DNA of 7,523 nt from a bacterium (Candidatus Gribaldobacteria) CG_4_10_14_0_8_um_filter_33_9 (GCA_002785165.1 PFMI01000026.1:1-7523), one strand, 5' to 3'. Shown: positions 1 to 6,718, counted from the stretch's first letter. Numbers and translations are program-made. Notes: generated by a model from the sequence alone, not told the origin.

Positions 1-96
1 AATGCTTTCTCTTTTTTTACTAACAATTCTTATGTCAGCGTATTCCGCGCCTTTTAATTGAGCCAAATTCAAGGCTTTATAAATTAAATTTTTCAT
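1..96 (-). CDS. TldD/PmbA-family metalloprotease, N-terminal fragment
   Basis: Only the first 32 codons are in the window; the gene runs off the left edge. The visible peptide has a helix (about residues 3-15), then GAEYADIR (16-23) and a K-K-R-E-S-I end. This matches the N-terminal opening of the TldD/PmbA family, in which a GAxyaeiR strand is followed by a basic, Ser-containing strand. Family members are zinc metalloproteases that usually act as a TldD/TldE heterodimer on peptides or unfolded polypeptides in the cytoplasm. The zinc site lies in the missing part, so activity cannot be judged, and the fragment does not separate TldD from PmbA/TldE. The ATG (96-94) overlaps the aconitase TGA (95-93) in an ATGA arrangement, so it is last in the icd-acn operon and probably translated by coupling. 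No Shine-Dalgarno site is seen ahead of it. Confidence 0.72.
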   Translation of the reverse strand, partial: MKNLIYKALNLAQLKGAEYADIRIVSKKRESI

Positions 97-2048
97 ATAA
101 GATTAAGACTGCCGCCAGCCAACAAAATTTTAATATCTCTTTTATTTAATTCAAAATTTCCTGTAATTTTAGTTTTGTCTGTTTTGATGATAATTTCTTT
201 TTGTTCCTTTTCAAGCGTCTTTTTTATCGCTGGTATTTCCAAAAAATCTTCTTGTTTTAACTTTTTATAATCTTGTTCGCTGATTTCAATTGGAATAATT
301 CCAAAATTAATAAGATTGGCTTTATGTATTCTTGCGAAAGAAATCGCTAAAACAGCTTTTACTCCCAAATACATTGGACACAAAGCCGCGTGCTCCCTGC
401 TTGATCCTTGCCCGTAGTTTCTGCCTCCAAGAATAAAACCTCCTTTTTCTTTCAAGGCGCGTTGCGAAAACAACGCGTCAATAGATTCAAACACATGCTC
501 CGCGTATTTAGGCACATTGCTTCTTAAAGGCAGATATTTCCCGGCAGGCATAATGTCGTCTGTAGTTATATTGTCGCCAACTTTAATAAGAACCTTGCCG
601 CTTAAATAAGAAGGGAGCGAACCTTTCCGTGGCAAGGCCGCGATGTTTGGTCCTTTAATTATTTTTATTCCTTGTTTATTTTTTAAAGGATTTATAATAA
701 GAGAATTAAATGAAAAATGAAACCTTGTAAGCTTGCTTATTTTTGGAACATCGTCAAATTCTCTAGGGTCGGTTATTTTTCCGGCAATAGCGGAGACAAC
801 CGCGGTTTCCGGACTTGCCAGAAAAATTTCCGCATCCTTTGTTCCGCTCCTTGCTTTAAAATTTCTATTTGTGGTTCTTAATGAAACTCCTTTTGAACAT
901 GGCGCGCCGCCCATTCCTATACAAGGTCCGCAGGTTGGTTCAAATATTCTCGCGCCAGCTTCTATCATATCTCTAATCGCTCCCGCTCTCTCAAGCGCTT
1001 GAAGGGTTTTTCTACTTCCCGGGAGAATAATAAGTTCAACATCAGGATGCGTTTTTCTGTTTTTTAACACTTTAGCGACTGTCAACATATCTCTATAAGA
1101 TGAATTTGTACAGCTTCCTATCACGACCTGATCTATTTTTTGTCCCTGTACTTGTTTTACTTTTTTTACATTGTCAGGCGAATGCGGCAGCGCTATCAAT
1201 GGTTCTAATTCATCAAGATTAATTTGATAAACAGCATCATAACCGGAGTTTGTATCTGCTTTTATTTCTTTATATACTTTGCCTCTCCCCATGGAAGAAA
1301 GAAAACAATGACAGGAAATATCAGAAGGAAAAATAGAGGAAGTAGCGCCAAGTTCAGCTCCCATATTAGTAATAGTCGCTCTCTCGGGAACAGAAAGATT
1401 GACAATCGCTTCGCCAAAATACTCAAACATCTTTTCAACGCCTCCATTTACTGTTAATGCCCGAAGTATTTCAAGAATAACATCCTTAGCGCTTACCCAT
1501 TTTTGAAAATTGCCTTTTAATTCAATTCCAACTATTTCCGGCATTTTTAGATAATACGGCTTTCCCGCCATTGCCAGTGCGCAATCAAGTCCGCCTGCGC
1601 CAATACCAAGCGCGCCCAGTCCGCCAATAGTAGGAGTATGCGAATCCGAGCCAAGAAGCGTGGCACCGGGCGCGCCAAAACTTTCCAAATGAACCTGATG
1701 ACATATTCCATTCCCGGCTTTTGAAAGAATGGCTCCAAATTTCGCGGCAGCTGTTTGAAGAAAAATATGGTCATCTGGATTCATAAAATCCAATTGAAGA
1801 GTATTGTGGTCAATATAACTCACAGACATTGTTTTTATTCGCTTAATCCCCATTGCTTCAAGAAAAAGATAAGCCATTGTGCCAGTGGCGTCTTGAGTAA
1901 GCGTTTGATCTATTTTTATTCCTATCTCGCTATTTTTTACCATCTTCCCTTCTTTAAGATGCGAAGAAATTATTTTTTCGCTTACATTCATTCCGCGAGT
2001 ATTTGGTGTTTTTAATTTTAAATGGTTTTGTAATTTAATAAGCGCCAT
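93..2048 (-). CDS. acn: Aconitate hydratase, monomeric Aquifex-type
   Basis: This 651-residue protein should isomerise citrate to isocitrate through cis-aconitate using a [4Fe-4S] cluster. The cluster ligands are visible: C313 in GSCTNS, and C373 and C376 in CGPC. Other family motifs are QDATGTM (52-58), SDSHTPT (134-140) and GRNYGQGSSREHA (542-554) in the C-terminal swivel domain, which begins near residue 485. Length and single-chain layout fit the shorter Aquifex-type aconitases rather than the roughly 900-residue AcnA/AcnB or split LeuC/LeuD. At 495-499 the sequence is TTDDI where aconitases usually have TTDHI, a Leu-D-like feature, so a related hydro-lyase substrate is not fully excluded. 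Family members typically begin near M20 (GMNVSEK), so the true start could be about 1991; no Shine-Dalgarno site favours either. It starts 5 nt after the icd stop, implying co-transcription and a shared citrate-to-2-oxoglutarate role. Confidence 0.92.
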   Translation of the reverse strand: MALIKLQNHLKLKTPNTRGMNVSEKIISSHLKEGKMVKNSEIGIKIDQTLTQDATGTMAYLFLEAMGIKRIKTMSVSYIDHNTLQLDFMNPDDHIFLQTAAAKFGAILSKAGNGICHQVHLESFGAPGATLLGSDSHTPTIGGLGALGIGAGGLDCALAMAGKPYYLKMPEIVGIELKGNFQKWVSAKDVILEILRALTVNGGVEKMFEYFGEAIVNLSVPERATITNMGAELGATSSIFPSDISCHCFLSSMGRGKVYKEIKADTNSGYDAVYQINLDELEPLIALPHSPDNVKKVKQVQGQKIDQVVIGSCTNSSYRDMLTVAKVLKNRKTHPDVELIILPGSRKTLQALERAGAIRDMIEAGARIFEPTCGPCIGMGGAPCSKGVSLRTTNRNFKARSGTKDAEIFLASPETAVVSAIAGKITDPREFDDVPKISKLTRFHFSFNSLIINPLKNKQGIKIIKGPNIAALPRKGSLPSYLSGKVLIKVGDNITTDDIMPAGKYLPLRSNVPKYAEHVFESIDALFSQRALKEKGGFILGGRNYGQGSSREHAALCPMYLGVKAVLAISFARIHKANLINFGIIPIEISEQDYKKLKQEDFLEIPAIKKTLEKEQKEIIIKTDKTKITGNFELNKRDIKILLAGGSLNLI

Positions 2049-2053
2049 ATTTT

Positions 2054-3250
2054 TTATTTAAGGAAGTTGAACTTCCCAAATATCTCTTTTTTAACTTCTT
2101 GAGTTGTCGCTTTTCCGCCCAAATCAGGTGTGGAACATTCTTGTTTAATTACTTCCTCCATAGCAAAATAAATCTTTTTTGCCAAATCAGGTCTTCCGAT
2201 ATATTCAAGAAGCTGGCTAGCGGCAAAAATTATGGCAATAGGATTTACAGTGTTTGTTCCAACTAAATTATCCGCTGTTCCGGCAAGAGTTTCAAAAACC
2301 CCGCATTTCCAGCCGATATTCGCTCCGGGCGCCACTCCTTCGCCGCCAACAAGCCCTGCCGCGACATCAGACATAATATCTCCAAACAAGTTTGTGGTCA
2401 CAATTATTCCTTTTTTTATTTTCCCGCTTGCTATTTCATCTCCTAAATTATCAATAATCTTTTCTTGCAATCTTATGTTTGGATAAAACTTCGCAACCTC
2501 TTTCGCGCTATTCAAAAACACTGCTCCTGTTTCTTTTAATATATTTGGTTTTTCCGCGACAATTATTGTGTCTTGATTATTTAAAACAGCAAGTTCAAAG
2601 CCATATTTTACTATTCTTTCAGACGTCTCTTGAGTAATCACTCTTATATTTATCGCTGAATCTTGTCCAAACATCTGACCTAATCCGCAATACAATCCTT
2701 CAGTATTTTCTCTTACAATAGTTAAATCAATTTCCTCTCTTCCATACCCAATATATTTTGCAATCCTTGGGTTGGCGAATAAATCAAGCTCTTGTCTCAA
2801 ACCCACATTATAACTCTGTCTGCTTCTCGCGCCGGAAGGCGTTCGAGTGGGTCCTTTTAAAACAGCGCCGCATTCTAAAATCAAATTAATCACTTCTTGC
2901 GGAATTAGTCTATTTTGTGTTTCTCCAATTTCTTCCCATTTATCAACATCAAGAAAAGGATATTCTTTTTCTGTTAAAAAATTTAGCTTCAAACCAAACA
3001 TTTCATTTATCAATTTCAAAATCTCTAATCCGATCGGAACTAATTCCCGACCAATTCCCTGTCCCTCAATAATAACAATATCTTTTACTTCTTTATTTTT
3101 GGGCAATTCAACAAGTATTTCTTCTGTTTCTTTGACGCTTTTATATATGCGAAAACCTCCATTAGTTAATGGCTCTTTATTTATAACATTTCTAATCGCC
3201 AAAGGCTTAAACTTTTCCAATATTACATTTCGCGACAATATTGCTTGCAT
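2054..3250 (-). CDS. icd: Isocitrate dehydrogenase (type I, cofactor unclear)
   Basis: This 398-residue protein of the isocitrate/isopropylmalate dehydrogenase family should oxidatively decarboxylate isocitrate to 2-oxoglutarate. The substrate site fits isocitrate rather than isopropylmalate: KGPTRTPSG (132-140) and SYNVGLRQ (146-153) match the S-x-N-x-x-LR signature of E. coli Icd around S113. RENTEGLYCG (180-189) carries the catalytic Tyr, K234 is the catalytic Lys, and D267, D291 and D295 match the metal-binding Asps. Two places are odd. EGQGIGRE replaces the usual GDGIG near residue 62. The coenzyme loop reads AGTADNLVG (323-331) where relatives have HGTAP followed by KY (NADP) or DI (NAD), so the cofactor cannot be called. 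The frame is open to an ATG at 3313, but a strong promoter at 3289-3261 lies inside that extension, so I start at 3250. It is first in the operon with acn and the TldD-like gene. Confidence 0.87.
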   Translation of the reverse strand: MQAILSRNVILEKFKPLAIRNVINKEPLTNGGFRIYKSVKETEEILVELPKNKEVKDIVIIEGQGIGRELVPIGLEILKLINEMFGLKLNFLTEKEYPFLDVDKWEEIGETQNRLIPQEVINLILECGAVLKGPTRTPSGARSRQSYNVGLRQELDLFANPRIAKYIGYGREEIDLTIVRENTEGLYCGLGQMFGQDSAINIRVITQETSERIVKYGFELAVLNNQDTIIVAEKPNILKETGAVFLNSAKEVAKFYPNIRLQEKIIDNLGDEIASGKIKKGIIVTTNLFGDIMSDVAAGLVGGEGVAPGANIGWKCGVFETLAGTADNLVGTNTVNPIAIIFAASQLLEYIGRPDLAKKIYFAMEEVIKQECSTPDLGGKATTQEVKKEIFGKFNFLK

Positions 3251-3260
3251 ATTATTATTT

Positions 3261-3289
3261 ATTCTAACACAATATTCCAATATTCTCAA
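3261..3289 (-). promoter_or_regulatory. Sigma-70-type promoter for icd-acn operon
   Basis: On the minus strand, TTGAGA (3289-3284, 5 of 6 to consensus) and TAGAAT (3266-3261, 5 of 6) are separated by exactly 17 nt. The predicted transcription start is near 3254, only about 3-4 nt ahead of the ATG at 3250, so the mRNA would be almost leaderless. This placement is the reason for the shorter icd start. Confidence 0.7.
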
Positions 3290-3365
3290 ATTTTTGCGCT
3301 TGACTGTTACCAATGTATCTCATCATCCGCAGGTAAAACCAAGCCGCTTTTTATTTGATTATTTT

Positions 3366-3393
3366 TTGCAAAAAATTAAAAATGCATTATACT
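3366..3393 (+). promoter_or_regulatory. Promoter for aspS, predicted leaderless
   Basis: TTGCAA (3366-3371) and TATACT (3388-3393, 5 of 6 to consensus) are separated by 16 nt. The -10 box ends 6 nt before the aspS ATG at 3400, so the expected transcription start falls on or within a base or two of the A of the ATG. There is no room for a Shine-Dalgarno site. The longer possible start at 3355 and the ATG at 3382 lie upstream of or inside this promoter and are therefore unlikely. Confidence 0.62.
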
Positions 3394-3399
3394 AATTTT

Positions 3400-4800
3400 A
3401 TGAGAATTCAAATAAGCGATTTAAATAAAAAAATTGGTTGCGAGGTGGAAATTTTTGGCTGGGTTAATACAAGGCGCGATATGGGCAATATTTCGTTTAT
3501 TGATTTGCGCGATATTACCGCCAATATTCAGGTGGTTTTGATTTCCAAAGAAATGGACGAACAATCAGCCGAAGCCATTAAAAAGTTGCGACCAGAATAT
3601 GTTTTAAAGGTTGTTGGCGAAATTAAAAAAAGACAAGAAAAACAAATAAATATTAAAGTTTTTAATGGCGAGATAGAGATTGTCGCAAAAAAAGTGGAGA
3701 TACTTAATGAATCAAAAACCCTGCCTTTTGATATCTCAACTGATGGTTATGAAATTAAAGAAGAAGTAAGAATGAAATATAGATATTTGGATTTGCGGAG
3801 GTCGCGAGCAAAGAAAAATTTAATTTTACGGCATAAACTTATAAAATTTATCCGCGATTTTATGGACGAAAAAGGATTTATGGAAATAGAAACTCCGCTT
3901 TTTACCAAAACCACTCCTGAGGGAGCTCGGGATTACATCGTGCCTTCTCGTCTTCACCCTGGTAAGTTTTATGCATTACCCCAGTCGCCTCAGCAATATA
4001 AAGAATTATTAATGATTGCCGGGATGGAAAAATATTTCCAAATTGCTCGGGCGATTCGCGATGAAGACCCGCGGGCAGATAGACAACCCGAACATACTCA
4101 GTGGGATTTTGAGATGTCCTTTGTGGAACGCGATGATGTGATGAATATTTTAGAAGAAGGCATTATTAAATTAACAAAATATCTTGAACCGATGACTGAA
4201 AAAAAATTATTAGTCGAACCTTTGCCGCGGTTGACTTATCGCGAAACAATGGCCAAATACGGAACAGACAAACCTGATATCCGGTCTGGCCCGAAAGACC
4301 CTAATGTTTTAGCGTTTGCTTGGATTATTGATTTTCCGTTGGTTGAATGGAAAAAAGAGGAAAATCGCTGGGATCCGGTGCATCATATGTTTGTAATGCC
4401 AAAACCTGGCTATAAAAATTTATTGGATACTGACCCTGGAAAAATAATCAGTACCCAATTTGACCTTGTTTGCAACGGCTATGAAATTTGCAGCGGCAGT
4501 ATTCGGATTAATCAGCGTCAGCTTCAGGAAAAAATAATGGGATTAATTGGACTTAATCTTGAAAAGGCTCGTCAGCAGTTTGGCCATCTTTTAGAGGCGT
4601 TAGAATTTGGGGCTCCGCCTCACGGAGGCGCTGCTCCTGGTATTGACCGTTTAGCAATGTTATATGCTGGAGAATCCAATATAAGAGAAGTGATCGCTTT
4701 TTCTAAAACCGGCGACGGTCGAGATTTGATGATGGACGCGCCGAGCGAAGTTGACGAAAAACAATTAAAAGAATTGAATATTAAAATTGCTCGGGAATAA
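3400..4800 (+). CDS. aspS: Aspartyl-tRNA synthetase, bacterial type, GAD domain missing
   Basis: This 466-residue class II synthetase charges tRNA-Asp. Residues 1-110 form the OB-fold anticodon-binding domain (GWVNTRRDMG, FIDLRD). Motif 1 lies in KGFMEIETPLFTKTTPEGARD, followed by ALPQSPQQYKELLM (192-205). Motif 2 is RDEDPRADRQPEHTQ (220-234), and motif 3 is GAPPHGGAAPGIDRLAML (404-421). Motif 2 is of bacterial rather than archaeal form. Bacterial AspRS is normally near 590 residues with a GAD insertion of about 100 residues or more between motifs 2 and 3. Here DKPDIRSG (about 290-297) runs almost directly into FAWIIDFPLVEW (306-317), so that insertion is absent while the frame is intact. The anticodon-loop position that is Leu in discriminating and His in non-discriminating enzymes is Met (RRDM), so tRNA-Asn mischarging is unresolved. 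The start rests on the OB-fold beginning and the promoter just ahead. Confidence 0.95.
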   Translation: MRIQISDLNKKIGCEVEIFGWVNTRRDMGNISFIDLRDITANIQVVLISKEMDEQSAEAIKKLRPEYVLKVVGEIKKRQEKQINIKVFNGEIEIVAKKVEILNESKTLPFDISTDGYEIKEEVRMKYRYLDLRRSRAKKNLILRHKLIKFIRDFMDEKGFMEIETPLFTKTTPEGARDYIVPSRLHPGKFYALPQSPQQYKELLMIAGMEKYFQIARAIRDEDPRADRQPEHTQWDFEMSFVERDDVMNILEEGIIKLTKYLEPMTEKKLLVEPLPRLTYRETMAKYGTDKPDIRSGPKDPNVLAFAWIIDFPLVEWKKEENRWDPVHHMFVMPKPGYKNLLDTDPGKIISTQFDLVCNGYEICSGSIRINQRQLQEKIMGLIGLNLEKARQQFGHLLEALEFGAPPHGGAAPGIDRLAMLYAGESNIREVIAFSKTGDGRDLMMDAPSEVDEKQLKELNIKIARE

Positions 4801-4846
4801 AGAACATTCGCTTTTTAAAAAATTAAAAAATACAAAAATTAATATT

Positions 4847-6238
4847 ATGAAAAAATCGTTTTTAATTTTATTTTTTACATTTTTATTTTTAGGAGGTTTT
4901 TATTTTATATCTTTCCATATTCCTCGGACAGCGGTAATTGAACGGCCTCAAAATCTTTCTGTTAATTACTCAAATATAATTTCTACGAGTAGCCCTGAAA
5001 ATTATCAAAAAAAGCCATTTTTTCTTAAAATGATTTCGGACATTAAGGATGATTTAATTTTAGAGAATAAAAGTTTTTTAGAGATTAATTTGTCAGCAAT
5101 GAAAATTAAATTATACAAAGATGGAAAACCAACAAAAGAATGGCCGATTTTAGCAAAAGGGGATCCTCAAGAATGGGGTGGGTCAGCATTAGGGATGTAC
5201 AAAATTTTATCTGGAAACGAAATTAGTTTTTCAATTGTTACAGATGTTTACATGCCCTACGCCCTTCATTATTATGGAAAATATTATATCCACGGTGTTC
5301 CCTATTACCCCGGTGGACAGAAACGAATTACCACTATTACTGGCGGATGTATCCAGCTTAGCGATAAAGACGCAAAAGAAATCTATGAACTTGCCGAATT
5401 AGATATGCCTGTGTTGGCAATAGACAAAGAGAGGGACAATTACCAATTTTTTCAAGAAAAATCATCTGATTTTCCGGAAGTTTCAGCAAAAAGTTATTTG
5501 GCGGCTGATTTAAATTCTGGATTTGTTTTCGCTGAAAAGAATTCTCAAGAGCAGCTGCCAATCGCTTCTTTGACAAAATTAATGACCGCCACAGTAATTG
5601 CTGAAAATGTTGATTTAAGAAAATCTATTTTGATAAAACCAGAAATGCTCGAAGCTTATGGGACCACCAAAGGATTAGAAGCTGGAAAAAGTTTTAGAGT
5701 GGTAGAATTGTTTTATCCTCTTTTAATTGAATCCTCCAACGATGCCGCTGAAATTTTCTCTGGTTTTTTGGGAAGAACTAAAACTATTAAAATAATGAAC
5801 GAAAAAGCAAAAGCAATTTTAATGGCAAACACGGAATTCGTCGACCCTCATGGTTTTGACTCGAAAAATGTTTCTACTGCTCAAGATCTTTTTCAATTAG
5901 CAAAATATATTACAGACGCTCGACCTTTGCTTTGGGAAATCACTAAAGGAAAACAGGTTCGAAGTTTTGGAGAAGTTCGTTTTGACATTAAAGAGTTGTG
6001 GAATAAAAATGTTTTTAACAATGATTCAAATTTTGTTGGCGGCAAAACAGGATATACGGTTCCAGCTAAATATACCGCCATTTTCATTTTTAAATTTAAT
6101 ACCAATGATGAAAAAACTCGGGACATTGTAATTATTCTTTTGGGTTCCGAAGATAATAAAATTGATACCCAAAAAATCTATAAATGGCTTCAGGAAAATT
6201 ATTCCTTATTGCCAATAATTCCGATTGTGGAAAATTAA
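4847..6238 (+). CDS. L,D-transpeptidase (YkuD) / D,D-carboxypeptidase (S11) fusion, membrane-anchored
   Basis: This 463-residue envelope protein starts MKK and has one hydrophobic segment (about residues 4-25), a signal peptide or anchor that places the rest outside the membrane. Residues 77-195 are a YkuD domain: strand FLEINLSAMKIKLYKDGK, conserved H149 (IHG), and catalytic C168 in TGGCIQLS, the family's S/T-x-G-C signature. Residues 215-450 are a peptidase S11 (DacA-like) domain with all three penicillin-binding motifs: S241-x-x-K244 (SLTK), S296-S-N298 (SSNDAAE) and K400-T-G402 (GGKTG). S11 enzymes trim the terminal D-Ala from pentapeptides, giving tetrapeptides, which are the donors for L,D-transpeptidases making 3-3 crosslinks, so the two activities are consecutive. 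The C-terminal DacA domain is absent. The start is chosen because the signal peptide begins here. It lies 46 nt after aspS with no clear terminator between, and no Shine-Dalgarno site is visible. Confidence 0.9.
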   Translation: MKKSFLILFFTFLFLGGFYFISFHIPRTAVIERPQNLSVNYSNIISTSSPENYQKKPFFLKMISDIKDDLILENKSFLEINLSAMKIKLYKDGKPTKEWPILAKGDPQEWGGSALGMYKILSGNEISFSIVTDVYMPYALHYYGKYYIHGVPYYPGGQKRITTITGGCIQLSDKDAKEIYELAELDMPVLAIDKERDNYQFFQEKSSDFPEVSAKSYLAADLNSGFVFAEKNSQEQLPIASLTKLMTATVIAENVDLRKSILIKPEMLEAYGTTKGLEAGKSFRVVELFYPLLIESSNDAAEIFSGFLGRTKTIKIMNEKAKAILMANTEFVDPHGFDSKNVSTAQDLFQLAKYITDARPLLWEITKGKQVRSFGEVRFDIKELWNKNVFNNDSNFVGGKTGYTVPAKYTAIFIFKFNTNDEKTRDIVIILLGSEDNKIDTQKIYKWLQENYSLLPIIPIVEN

Positions 6239-6264
6239 AATCTAAAAAAATTTTTAGTTTTTTT
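6239..6264 (+). terminator. Weak AT-rich intrinsic terminator
   Basis: Immediately after the fusion-enzyme stop, CTAAAAA (6242-6248) and TTTTTAG (6251-6257) form a 7-bp stem around an AA loop, followed by a run of seven T (6258-6264). The stem has only one G-C pair, so it would be weak. Its position between a stop codon and a new promoter supports it as the end of the aspS-side transcript. Confidence 0.5.
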
Positions 6265-6274
6265 ACAAAATCAA

Positions 6275-6303
6275 TTGTTTGATGAAATAAAAAATGGTAT
6301 TAT
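6275..6303 (+). promoter_or_regulatory. Extended -10 promoter for the 105-residue membrane protein gene
   Basis: TTGTTT (6275-6280) is followed after 17 nt by TATTAT (6298-6303, 5 of 6 to consensus). TGG lies directly ahead of the -10 box, an extended -10 element. The predicted start near 6310 leaves a leader of about 11 nt before the ATG at 6321, with only a poor purine run (AAAAGAA) as a possible ribosome site. Confidence 0.55.
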
Positions 6304-6320
6304 AAAAACCAAAAGAATTT

Positions 6321-6638
6321 ATGAATAAACTTAATCATTTTTTGCTAATCCCTCTAACTGCTTTTTTTATATTTTTAATCTTTCTGTTCGCTTTTTTTGA
6401 ACTTCCTCGAGCATATAATGTCGACGCAGAGCTTTTATTATTTTTATTTTTAGTTTTACCTGCTGGCATTGCTTTTTTTGCCGCGCACTTAATTTTAATT
6501 TCTCAGATAGAATGGTTTTTTATTAGACAAATAGAAATATCAGCCGAAAAGACATTTCATATTTCTTTAATTATAAATTTAATTAGCATCATTAGGATAT
6601 TGTGTAGATGCGGAAAGCGCGGTTTGTCCTTTAATTAA
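6321..6638 (+). CDS. Small membrane protein, unknown function
   Basis: I do not recognise this 105-residue protein. It is strongly hydrophobic, with likely membrane segments at about 7-26, 37-62 and 79-94. The short charged links are ELPRAYNVDAE (27-37) and a segment holding RQ and EISAEK (69-77). The tail is basic and has two cysteines (RILCRCGKRG, 92-101). Nothing visible points to an enzyme active site. A promoter with an extended -10 box about 20 nt upstream and a terminator-like hairpin before that suggest its own transcription unit, which supports it as a real gene. The C-terminal 15 residues look less natural than the rest, so a late frameshift or truncation of a longer membrane protein is possible. 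It is followed by a 164-nt gap before the RseP-like gene, with no functional link evident. Confidence 0.55.
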   Translation: MNKLNHFLLIPLTAFFIFLIFLFAFFELPRAYNVDAELLLFLFLVLPAGIAFFAAHLILISQIEWFFIRQIEISAEKTFHISLIINLISIIRILCRCGKRGLSFN

Positions 6639-6701
6639 AGATTATTAAAAATTTAATTAAAAACTGATTTACTTAATGTTGAGATTTAAATTTTGTTTGC
6701 G

Positions 6702-6718
6702 TTTCCAAAAATTGGAAA
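6702..6718. repeat. Perfect 7-bp inverted repeat
   Basis: TTTCCAA (6702-6708) and TTGGAAA (6712-6718) flank an AAA loop in the gap before the RseP-like gene. No T-run follows on either strand, so it is not a standard terminator. It could be a small hairpin or an operator. TTTGCGTTT occurs just before it (6696-6704) and again after it (6734-6742). Confidence 0.4.

Noticed and set aside
2054..3250. 3-isopropylmalate dehydrogenase (LeuB) plus LeuCD-type isomerase in leucine synthesis
   Set aside because: The S-x-N-x-x-LR signature is that of isocitrate dehydrogenase, and the hydro-lyase is a single-chain Aquifex-type aconitase rather than split LeuC/LeuD.
3251..3313. Longer icd N-terminus beginning at the ATG at 3313
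   Set aside because: A 5/6 plus 5/6 promoter with 17-nt spacing lies inside this stretch, and the extra 21 residues match nothing in the family.
2847..3395. 182-codon plus-strand open frame opposite icd, and other antisense frames over acn, icd and the RseP-like gene
   Set aside because: They are antisense shadows with low-complexity composition, no family resemblance, and strong genes on the other strand.
3355..3399. Longer aspS starts at 3355 or 3382
   Set aside because: Both precede or sit within the promoter; the AspRS OB-fold naturally begins at MRIQISDL (3400).
4787..4846. Longer start for the fusion enzyme, overlapping the aspS end
   Set aside because: The signal peptide (MKKSFLILFF) begins at 4847; the 20 extra residues would put a charged stretch ahead of it.
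4801..4846. Terminator or separate promoter between aspS and the fusion enzyme
   Set aside because: The A/T runs do not form a stem with G-C pairs, and the best promoter guess (TTCGCT-18-TACAAA) is too weak to claim.
4891..4896. Perfect AGGAGG within the fusion enzyme gene
   Set aside because: It encodes part of the hydrophobic segment (LGG) and has no start codon at a suitable distance.
6630..6661. Two TTTAATTAAA palindromes after the small membrane protein gene, as a terminator or attachment site
   Set aside because: There is no T-run and no longer symmetry; such palindromes are expected by chance in DNA this AT-rich.
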